Positions 24,355-32,341 of a DNA stretch of 64,000 bases are shown here, one piece after another. Below the pieces are notes generated by a model. That model worked only from the letters and a program-made list of their open reading frames with translations, searched no databases and was not told where the DNA came from. The stretch spans positions 55,885,175 through 55,949,174 of the forward strand of contig NC_087069.1 in the NCBI RefSeq assembly GCF_963678635.1, given 5' to 3'. Position numbers and translations under genes: made by a program. Numbering within the stretch: position 1 is the stretch's first letter; each line of letters begins with the position of its first letter. Origin of the DNA: Symsagittifera roscoffensis. Taxonomy: Eukaryota; Xenacoelomorpha; Acoela; Convolutidae.

Positions 24355-25330
24355 ATATGCACACGTGTTTAGTCGATTATGCAGATCCAAGCATCACAAA
24401 GTATATACAAACTCTAACCTCCCTCTTGTACCCCATCAAGCTAAAGGACGTGAAGTTCCGATTCAAATCCAGGAGAGAGTTGCTAGCGAGATCAGGCTGT
24501 TAGTGGAACAAGGTCATATCGAAAAACTGGATAAATAAACGACTGATTTTTTTATAGCACCCATCGTGTTGACAGCAAAGAAGGATGGCTCAAACAAACT
24601 TGCTCTCATTGCCAATCCGATGAATGCCCATATCTGGAAAAATAAGTATCAGATGCCAAACATTCATGAACTCATCGATTCAGTGGCTCAGATCATCACT
24701 AAGGATGTACCTGGCAAGGTTTGGTTCACATCATTGGACTTGAAGTACGCTTTCAGTCATTTGCCATTATCTTCTTCTACCAGTAGTCATTGCAATTTCA
24801 ACATCTTGTGCGGGAACGCTACGGGAACGTACAGATTCAACACTGGGTTCTGCGGGCTTCTTGACATGCCCAAAGAGTTCCAGAAGGCAACGGACTGTAC
24901 TTTACAAGGACTAGAGTGTGTCATTTGTTACTAGGACGATATTTTAGTACTCAAGAAAGGTGATATTCAAGAACATAACGAATTGGTAGAGAAGGTGATG
25001 CAGAGACTCGATGCGACAAGCTGGACACTGAAACTTAGTATGTGTGAATTTTCCGTTAACCAATTAAGTTGGTTAGGATATGACGTTAATGAGGACGGTT
25101 ATTCTCCTAAACTTTCAAAAAAAGATGCGATCAAATCACTAAAGCCTCCAACAACTTTGAAACTGCTCCGTTCATTTATGGGAATGTTAAATCATTTACA
25201 ACCGTTTATACCTGATTTGCACACTCATACAGTTCGTTTTCGGCAATCTTTTAAGGCATGTAACAAGCAGTCGTTTCTGTGGGGAGAGGAATAAGTTACT
25301 GCCGTCAAAAGTATTATCAATCTGATAGCT
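24355..25330 (+). pseudogene. pol: Reverse transcriptase of the 7-kb Gypsy element
   Basis: Clear RT blocks are seen: VPHQAKGREVPIQIQ, then IAPIVLTAKKDGSNK, VWFTSLDLKYAFSHL (metal-binding Asp in SLDLKYAF), and TGFCGLLDMPKEFQ. The catalytic YxDD box is interrupted by a TAG at 24932-24934, reading Y-stop-D-D. Stops also occur at 24536-24538 and at about 25292. RT sits before RNase H as in all Ty3/Gypsy elements. Confidence 0.9.
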
Positions 25331-25795
25331 AAAATTCCTAGTTTATTTCACTACGCTTCTTAAAAAACTCATGGGTAAAATGTGACGCTACTCATAACGG
25401 GCTGACAGCTTGCCTTGAATAAGAAATCGAACCGGAGCTTGAGCCGCAACTGCGTTTGCTTCGCGTTTTCTTAATAATGCAGAGGCGAAGTATAGTACAA
25501 ATGAATTGGAATTATCGGCGGTTGTTTGGGCTTGTAAACATTTTCGTACTTATTTGTTGGGTAATCGCTTTCAAGTGTTGACGATCGTAAAGCCATAATT
25601 TCGGCATTGAATGAAAACTATGATAATAAGTCGTACCAATCTAATCTTTTTCGATGGACAGATCGTTTTTTACCCTTTGATTTTGAGGTCATTCATGTCC
25701 CTGGGATCATTTTGGGTATAGTGGATTATTTATCTCGCTACCCTACAATTTTGGCTCCTGCTCCCTCTAATTACTATGAACGTTTTTTTTGTTAA
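25331..25795 (+). pseudogene. pol: RNase H region of the 7-kb Gypsy element
   Basis: The motifs CDATHNGLTACL (about 25383), EAKYSTNELELSAVVWACKHF (about 25490-25545) and RWTDRFLPFDFEVIHVPG (25652-25710) follow the standard Ty3/Gypsy RNase H order but lie in different frames with stops between. RNase H would remove RNA from the RNA-DNA hybrid. Confidence 0.85.
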
Positions 25796-26700
25796 AATCA
25801 TTGAGGCTTTTAATAAGGCCTTAACATTCATCAATTCATAAAGCTCTTACAGTTCGACTGATGGGCTTTGTCCTCCTTCGCAAGAGGGCGTTAATCTTTC
25901 ACCACGGCATTCTTTCTTGCCTTCATCCAAGCATTCTCCGGTAGGGGGCGACAGAAAATTATAGACGGTCTGTTACCCAATCAAATCACGTTATGCAAAA
26001 ATGTCCTTCAAGTTTTTCACCAATAGAGGGGGTCGAGTTAGCCAATCAGAATTAGCGAGTTAGTCAACCGAGTTAGCCAATGCAAAAAGATTGTTAGCCA
26101 ATCAGAAACGAGTATGCGAATTAAAAATTGTAGATCGGTTTCTCTCACTCGAGAATATTATCTCCGACTTGAATCTTTCCGAAACAGTCACACATCTTTT
26201 CTCTCTAAATAAACATTTTCTTCTCATCTATTAAAATCTTACCATCAAAACATGAATCTACCGGACCCGAAACTACCACCTGATATACTCAAATACTCCC
26301 TGAAAACGATCTAAATTCTACTTTAACTCACCCTATCGACTCTCAGACAATACTCAACTCAACGGCGGAACAAATTGACCTCCTCACATTTGTGGAAAAC
26401 CTTCCATTGAACTCGCCGAACTTCAAACGACCAAGCCCGCGTCCTCCGATGAGATCTCGATAGTTGGGTCAAATTTCTCGCATGAATCAAATCCGACTGC
26501 ATAATCGAACCCGTGAACGAGCTGCCAAAACTCGTTTTGTTGCCGCAAGGATTAACTCCAGAAAGGAGGGACTTCATCAACTGTTAGAGGCCATGAGACG
26601 GTGCCGTTTACCTAGACCTGGGAAGGTCAACACAGCCGCCAAGATGTTATTAATGGCGGCAAGCCGATCCTCTAGAAATCCAAGAAGGACATTGTGGGAC
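25796..26700 (+). other. RNase H to integrase linker, no readable gene
   Basis: About 0.9 kb without a long frame. It contains repeated short text around GAGTTAGCCAATCAGAA (26035-26110). An 88-codon frame at 26464-26730 (K/R-rich) has no recognised family and runs over the start of the next recognisable protein in another frame. Confidence 0.45.
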
Positions 26701-27516
26701 TGCCAGGCTTTTTTGCTGGTGACCTCTTAACTGAACTCACTGAGGAAGACCGCTTTTTGAGCCCTATGAAGCGTGCTATTGTCAGAAAAAAGGTCACTAC
26801 CTTCAATAAGCTCGGGGCTTATATGGCTCTCAATTCTGGCCCAAGGCAGCGGTGGTCAATAACTGCGTGATTATTGACAACAAGTTGGCAATTCCCGAAC
26901 CTCTCAGACAAGCTGTCCTTGCTGGCCTTCATCGCTCTGACCCAGGACAGGAGGCTATGATGTTAGCCTCCGAATACATCTGGTGGCCGTTCCTCAACCG
27001 ACAGATTGTCGATACTTGTGAGAAGTGCCGCGAACGCCCGTTGTATGGTAAGAATCTTAAGCCCGCTAAGACTTTTCTTACTGAACAATCATTACCTATT
27101 TTGTCCTTGCCAAATCAGGAGTTACAGTTAGATTTCGCCGGTCCTATATTAGATGATAATGGTTCGAAGATCTTCCTCTTAGTAACTATAGATCGTTTCT
27201 CTAAATTTCCTTCTGTTCTTATTACAAAAACTACTGGGGCTATAAAGGTTACTAAATTGCTCGCATCTTACATACGTATTCATGGTATTCCTCAATCTAT
27301 CAGGACTTATCATGGCTCTGGGTTAAAAAATGATTTAGTACAGCAATTTTGTTCTAGTAAGGATATTAAACATATTCTTTCACCTGTTGGAGACCATAGA
27401 GGCAGTGACTTAGTCGAACGTTCGATACAGACTATAAAGCGAAAACATGGCACTGCTAAACTTGATCCTAGTTTGGTAATTTTGAAGAAACGATCCAACA
27501 AATAGTCGAAGACATT
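26701..27516 (+). pseudogene. pol: Integrase of the 7-kb Gypsy element
   Basis: The run GLPGFFAGDLLTELTEEDRF leads into the integrase of this lineage. The zinc-binding part shows LHRSDPGQEAMM...CEKCRE, and the core shows LQLDFAGPILDD with the first catalytic Asp and LVERSIQTIKRK with the Glu. The second catalytic Asp, expected after SIRT, is replaced (SIRTYHGSGLKN). The frame ends at 27503-27505. Both the stop at 26868 and the lost Asp make it inactive. Confidence 0.88.
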
Positions 27517-28478
27517 CGCAAGAGTAATCATTCTGTGCTTAAAAAATTGCCTTTCGAGTTACGTTTTGGTCGTAAGCCAAATATCGAATGGTCTCAAGTT
27601 TATCATAATGTTTTTCACTCTGATACTTCGCCCCAGAGACTTGAACGAAAGCTTCTTACGCCGGACCAGATTGCCAGCCAGGAATACAGCAGGGATCGCG
27701 CTAAGTTTGTGCCCAGAGCAAGTTCCAGCCCTCCGATTACTCCCCGATTCAAGCCGATGTTTTCCCTGGAGGGTAGTGTTGCTGAGAGTGAGCCTTACAA
27801 GGCACTAGCCGAACTCGCTCGGGCGGCAAATAAGTGGACGCAGTACAGACGAAACCTCCCGCCGGATGGGGGAAAGCGGGTCCTAAAAGAGTTGACAAGC
27901 CGTCATTCGGACCTTGCCCGTTCTCTAAAGGCGGGTCTTACCTGTAACACGTTTCGTTTTTCGGAGTGTAAGTCTGGTTCTACTCCCCCAGGGGCCCAGA
28001 CTAGTTCCCGTAGATTACCAGCTCTGCAACCTCGTCGTCCGACTAAAACAAGTAAATTGGAAAACCTTCTCTTATCCGATCCTGTTGAGTTAGAGTCTTT
28101 AGGAAAATTTTAGATCGTCAGTCCGGCAAACCTCGTTATAAGACTGCTAAATTCACGATTACTCAGATTACCGATCACACTTATGTTACTGACAAAGGGA
28201 AGGTTTATCGTAAAAACCATGTTTGCCGTAAGCCTAACTTTCGTTATAACATTTCAGTTGGCCAAAACACACTAGAAGATCGTCTTCAAGCCTCGGGATT
28301 GACCTCTCGCAGTGTGGGCAAAAGGTCAGCTACTCGCTCTCAGCCAACGATGTTGGAGAAACGGCCGGACGACCCCAGTGTGTCTAACCCGATGGTAGTG
28401 GATCTTACAGCTGATTCGTCTAGTGAGGGCTCGTCTGGTTCCAACCATCTACAAGTGGTTAGGGAATCCCCCCAGTAA
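27517..28478 (+). pseudogene. pol: C-terminal pol tail of the 7-kb Gypsy element
   Basis: After a frame break the protein continues PFELRFGRKPNIEW, then a long R/S/P-rich tail to 28113. In the next frame (about 28107-28478) come KFTITQITDHTYVTDKGKVY and a Ser-rich, acidic end. The first resembles the post-core part of Ty3/Gypsy integrases; the second may be the DNA-contacting C-terminal domain. No chromodomain is visible. Confidence 0.65.
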
Positions 28479-29172
28479 AGAAACGGCCCAAATTACAGGA
28501 TGATTTGCCGCCTGTTACGTTTGCTAATACAACAATTACCTCTCAGCAGCCCTACATGGATAGTGGTAACCTCTCGCCACCTGCTGCCCAGCTTTTTAAT
28601 TCTGGCCTAGCAGATCCTCGGACTGAGTTTCAATCTTCGGATGGTGTGCTCCGGAGGGCTTCGCTCCATCCTCACAAAACGCGCTTTCAGAACCGCATTC
28701 TTCTTACCCTTCGTTATCGCTTCTCGCTCAGCCAGACATGGACGACTCGGAGGTGGTGAGGGCCTCATTGCGTAGTAAGAAGCCTACGAAGTTCTTTGGC
28801 GACTCTTTACGTCACTATGTTAAACTAGTTGAGGAGGAGGTTCAAGATTTACCCTCAGGAAATGCCTTCCCGTTCTCGCCTTTGCCATGGATTCCCCTCA
28901 TTCGTGACCGACCTCAGTCAGCCTTTAAGGAGGCGTCCTCTTCCTCGTTTGTCGAAGTCAACAAAGTTCTAGATGGTGTTGACTAATTTTTGCATATCAA
29001 ACTCTAAAAAAATTTTATAAATTTTTCTATGCTTTACTTTGCTTCACATTCTTTGCCACTTTGCATTTGTGAGGGATAAGGGTGCTATCAATCTAATGCT
29101 CACCGGGGTGCAGTTTATTTTTCTCTTACAAAACTTTGGACTGATATACAATTTTTTTTGTCCCGCTGGGAA
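28479..29172 (+). other. Region between pol and 3' LTR
   Basis: Two overlapping frames (28505-28759 and 28738-28986) may be a further broken extension of pol, the second reading MDDSEVVRASLRSKKPTKFF. After 28986 there is AT-rich non-coding sequence. A clear polypurine tract is not present; GCTGGGAATG (29165-29174) is the only purine-rich text before the LTR. Confidence 0.45.
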
Positions 29173-29502
29173 TGTCATGAGGCGACCTTCGGTACCTCGC
29201 TCACAACTTGTCCTTTTGCAGCCATGCTGCAGATTTATTATCATTGCTACTCAAGGTCACTGATATGGCCTATACCGAGTGCCACACAGTGTGTGGTCAC
29301 TCTGTTGCTTTGTTACATCGTTTGTTAGATGTCTATTTATCTCTTCCTCAAACTCTATATTCTCTTCGTCAAGTTTGACTAATAAACACTTATTGGAACT
29401 AAGTATCTAACACTAACTTTTGCAAACAAACTAAACAACTAATCTATCAATTTACTTCTACTGAATAACTATGTTTGACTCGTTATTTCTCGGCAAATGT
29501 CA
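29173..29502 (+). repeat. 3' LTR of the 7-kb Gypsy element
   Basis: Same ends as the 5' LTR, with numerous single-base differences and about 22 extra bases holding GACTAATAAACACTTATTGG, which includes an AATAAA poly(A) signal and a small inverted repeat. Confidence 0.88.
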
Positions 29503-30216
29503 CTCCAAAGGGAAGTTAACATAGAAGTGGGATGTGTGTGCAAGGCGAAGGGACGCAAATTAGATAAGGGAGGTTTGAAGAAAGTCAGCAAGGTTTGAGA
29601 AACTTGAAAAATATAAAACAGAAAACTGTAAAAAAGAAATAAGTTGAAAACAAGACAACACAGTTCGTAGCAAAACTATATCTCATTTTTGTAATTTACT
29701 ATAAAAACATGTGTCAGCAACTTTGAAAGACTGATTGTAGACAGTGCCCTCCTACTTATACAGTTGAGGTAGAGAGCGATATCAGTCTATTTTCATATAG
29801 ATAATAAGTGACCAAATACGAAACATTTGACGCTGACCCAAATAAATGTTTTGTTTTTAAATTTCAATTTTTTTTCTTCAAGTTTGAATTGAATTGATTT
29901 TAAAAGGTTAACTTCTTAGCTTTGAACTTTGATCATTGTTTCTAATGGCTGCTGTCATTGTCAAATTTCAGAAATAGCTTAATCATAAACTTTTTTCTTA
30001 AACTTGACAGATGTCTCTGTGAACTGCTAATACCCAAGTTACTCCCATGAACCACTTCACATCTTCGACCCGCACCCAGTTTCAAGAGCTAAGAATCGAA
30101 TATATTATGATTTTAACAGCTGTTTTACTTTAATGGTAAAAAAGCTATTATAATCATTTAGTAATTGTTTCTAATCTCTTGATATCATAATTAATTATAC
30201 TACGTTTCAGTACAAG
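29503..30216. other. Spacer between the two LTR elements
   Basis: No gene. About 29690-29980 is a diverged relative of 19468-19700. The four bases CAAG at 30213-30216 are the left target-site duplication of copy R. Confidence 0.6.
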
Positions 30217-30626
30217 TGGAACCTGATCTAAACTACATTTTATGATTGGATAAATTAGATATTTTACCAATGTAAAGTATTTAATATTAACCAATCATGA
30301 TCGATCTAACTAACAATCCACTTATTTGTAAGTGCTGAAATTACTTGTAATTTCAGCACCAGAGAGATTTGAATTTAACTTAGAAATTAGTTGACTCTCC
30401 AAGAAGACTTCAGCAACCGCAATAAACCAGTATACCCTAGATCTATTGAGCCTAGCAGAGACTAGTTAAACAACCTGAGACTAGATAGTATAAGAGTAAG
30501 ATTAGGATTGGTATTAGACTAAGAAGTTGCACGAATCTATCCGGCCGAAAATAAGATAGCGTGACGAGCAGACGGTGTACCCTATCCGAAATTACTCTAT
30601 GAGTTATACACTTCGGTCCTAACTCA
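30217..30626 (+). repeat. 5' LTR of copy R (410 bp)
   Basis: It starts TGGAACCTGATC and ends TCCTAACTCA. It holds a 28-base palindrome (30332-30359), an AATAAA at 30421-30426, and a TATA-like GTATAAGAG at about 30488. Compared with the 3' LTR only three bases differ (one near offset 88, two in the last 17 bases). Confidence 0.97.
30332..30359. promoter_or_regulatory. Perfect 13-bp inverted repeat in the LTR
   Basis: GTGCTGAAATTAC, TT, GTAATTTCAGCAC. It is present at the same offset in all four LTRs of the window (5042-5069, 10067-10094, 30332-30359, 48658-48685), with one stem change only in the solo LTR. It could be an RNA hairpin in the R/U5 part or a dyad for a DNA-binding factor. Confidence 0.75.
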
Positions 30627-30628
30627 TC

Positions 30629-30651
30629 TGGTGCGACCATAAGTCTCGAAC
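30629..30651 (+). promoter_or_regulatory. Candidate tRNA primer-binding site, copy R
   Basis: TGGTGCGACCATAAGTCTCG begins two bases after the LTR. TGG pairs with the tRNA CCA tail, and the complement shows a TTCGA T-loop signature. The 23 bases are almost unchanged in copy L. The matching tRNA cannot be named from the window. Confidence 0.65.
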
Positions 30652-30713
30652 AAGACCTTAATAGCTTAGAATTAACCAAAAATAGATTAGAATTTAGAAA
30701 AAACATTTACAAA

Positions 30714-30947
30714 ATGTTATACGACAATAATTTAATCGAAATGTCTCTACGACTCAATAGATCAGAGCCACTATTCCGAACGATAACAGAACTACCCGGA
30801 ATTGCAGGAAGACCTCGAACCAGAGACGACATACGACAAAGTAGAAACTTACCATATAGTTATATGATAGTTCGGCAAAAGCCAACACAAACTTTTGTAT
30901 TTAGAATACTACTAGCAATGAATTTAGATTTTCATTTGCAAACATAA
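30714..30947 (+). CDS. 77-codon leader ORF, copy R
   Basis: The ATG at 30714 opens MLYDNNLIEMSLRLNRSE and the frame ends NLDFHLQT. It is the first ATG-initiated frame of this length after the primer-binding site. Copy L holds the same frame with identical length and about nine residue changes. The leader otherwise has no reading frame. No domain, membrane segment or signal peptide is visible, and the product is basic. It might act as an upstream ORF controlling translation of the next genes or be a small accessory protein. Chance preservation over 77 codons in two diverged copies is possible but not likely. Confidence 0.45.
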   Translation: MLYDNNLIEMSLRLNRSEPLFRTITELPGIAGRPRTRDDIRQSRNLPYSYMIVRQKPTQTFVFRILLAMNLDFHLQT

Positions 30948-31272
30948 AATCTTGAAGTCAATCTTCAAAATCATTTCAGGCGCTAAACCAAATTATTATA
31001 TACAATAACGATTGATAAGGAGATCTCAGATCGTTTTCCTAAATTCTGCAGTAATATACAAAACATGTTTGAAAAATATTTATTGAAAAATCAAAATAAA
31101 AATTAGTAGCATGACAATAAATGGTTAGTAATTATAAATCATCCTGTTGTTCCAGCTTCATCACCTAAACATAACAGCATTCATAAGCTCACTAATATCA
31201 TAAAAACACTAAATCTTTTCTCTACACAAATTTAAATCATTTTAAACTTAAATTCACTTAAATTTAAAATCA

Positions 31273-31377
31273 GATCATCAAGGCTTATCCTTGGATCTTA
31301 AATCATTTTCTACTTAATTAAATGTAAAACTTGATCATCAAGGCCTATCCTTGGATCAAAAAGAACAACTTTGTTCT
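31273..31377 (+). promoter_or_regulatory. Leader hairpin cluster (packaging-signal candidate)
   Basis: Two 25-base units GATCATCAAGGCTTATCCTTG-GATC at 31273-31297 and 31333-31357 each fold as GATC/CAAGG paired with CCTTG/GATC around a 5-base loop. A third hairpin AGAACAA-CT-TTGTTCT lies at 31362-31377. In copy L all three are kept; the loop of the third differs while the 7-bp stem is perfect, as expected if the fold matters. The role as encapsidation or dimer signal is inference from position. Confidence 0.5.
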
Positions 31378-31570
31378 CCCCCACCCACTTAACTAGTGTC
31401 TAACGACCTCAAACGTCGATTCACTATCCAACCCTTTCTAAAAACCCAGGACTAATAGAAATTTTTAAACAAACTAATCATTCAAATTAGGATAAACAGT
31501 GAAGAACTTCGGTTATTCATCCTTCACTTGATCCCCCCTCTTACCAGACCCAGGATAAATCTTAGACTTA

Positions 31571-31693
31571 GTAAGTTTTAAAATAGTATCTAACGAACTA
31601 CTCGCGTTCTAATTTTACCTGAACCTTGTGGATCGATTTACTATTCTCCAACCCTTGAACACAATCACTACCCTTAAGTAAGATTAAGTAAGT
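31571..31693 (+). promoter_or_regulatory. Splice-donor-like sites in the leader
   Basis: GTAAGT occurs at 31571-31576 and 31688-31693, and GTAAGA at 31678-31683. The copy L leader keeps GTAAGT at the equivalents. In errantiviruses and retroviruses env mRNA is spliced from a leader donor; a matching acceptor candidate here is at 41340-41341. Confidence 0.4.
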
Positions 31694-31873
31694 TAACACC
31701 TTAGCTTATACTAGCCACGAGAAAGTATAAAATCATTCTTCGGAATCGATATACTTTTCTCCCCAACCCTGAATAAATAGACCCAGGTTAGGCTAACCAA
31801 AAAATCGTAAGGACTAACAGTCTAAGTAATAGAAATCATTTAACAACCTTTTGCATCCGTCATCCTAAACCTT

Positions 31874-32341
31874 ATGTCATTTAAAAACCTAGGAAATAAA
31901 CAAACAATCGTTTTACACAATTGTGAAATAGATAACAAAAAATACGATCTTGTAATCACACCACACACACAAACAGTTGGATATATCAGAACAAAACGAC
32001 AAACACTAAAAAGAAAAATAATAACCAAACAAAGACAAATTACACGAAAAAGATTTTCCAAAAACCGCAACGCATTTTCAGAATCAGAAACCAGCAGTTT
32101 AGACGAACTTTATAAATTAAAGGAATCTATAGATAAAAATTGCCCCATTCACGATCAATTATATTTTTCCGACTCAGAAACAACCTCAAATTTATCAAAA
32201 AGAGGAAAAAGAAGAATAAAAAAGCAATATAAACACAAACCAGTACATTTATACAATTGGAACCAACCAATTAGACACATTGATAATTACATATTAACAG
32301 TCATCAAACGAAAAAATGAGCTCAACACACACCCCAGGTGA
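31874..32341 (+). CDS. ORF1: basic 155-aa protein overlapping the gag start
   Basis: The ATG at 31874 opens MSFKNLGNKQTIVLHN. Residues about 38-66 form a strongly basic stretch (TKRQTLKRKIITKQRQITRK and following), then an acidic Ser/Glu segment (FSESETSSLDELYKLKE), then a second basic patch (KRGKRRIKKQYKHK, about residue 115). No Cys motif or membrane segment is present. It overlaps the gag ATG by 26 bases in another frame, so gag could be reached by leaky scanning or reinitiation. The arginine/lysine stretches look like nuclear-localisation or RNA-binding segments, which in complex retroviruses typify regulatory proteins; there is no sequence homology to support that role. Copy L keeps the start and position. 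Unlike pol, it is intact here. Confidence 0.6.
   Translation: MSFKNLGNKQTIVLHNCEIDNKKYDLVITPHTQTVGYIRTKRQTLKRKIITKQRQITRKRFSKNRNAFSESETSSLDELYKLKESIDKNCPIHDQLYFSDSETTSNLSKRGKRRIKKQYKHKPVHLYNWNQPIRHIDNYILTVIKRKNELNTHPR

Larger units (their letters stand above)
22430..29502 (+). mobile_element. Ty3/Gypsy LTR retrotransposon, decayed, 7.1 kb
   Basis: Two direct LTRs (310 and 330 bp) flank a gag-pol region in the order gag, protease, RT, RNase H, integrase. No env is present. At least ten frameshifts or stops are visible. No target-site duplication is found (flanks differ: CCAA versus CTCC), so one border may be rearranged. Base composition is balanced, in contrast to the G-poor 18.7-kb element next to it, so the two are unrelated in origin and age. 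Confidence 0.92.
30948..31873 (+). other. Non-coding leader of copy R
   Basis: About 0.9 kb without an ORF between the 77-codon frame and ORF1. It contains three hairpins (31273-31377), three splice-donor-like sites (31571, 31678, 31688) and many stretches shared with copy L. Its conservation without coding capacity argues for RNA-level functions such as packaging, dimerisation or splicing. Confidence 0.6.

Noticed and set aside
26464-26730. 88-codon K/R-rich frame as an extra gene of the 7-kb element
   Set aside because: Its end overlaps the recognisable GLPGFFAGDLLTELTEED stretch in another frame; it lacks any family match.
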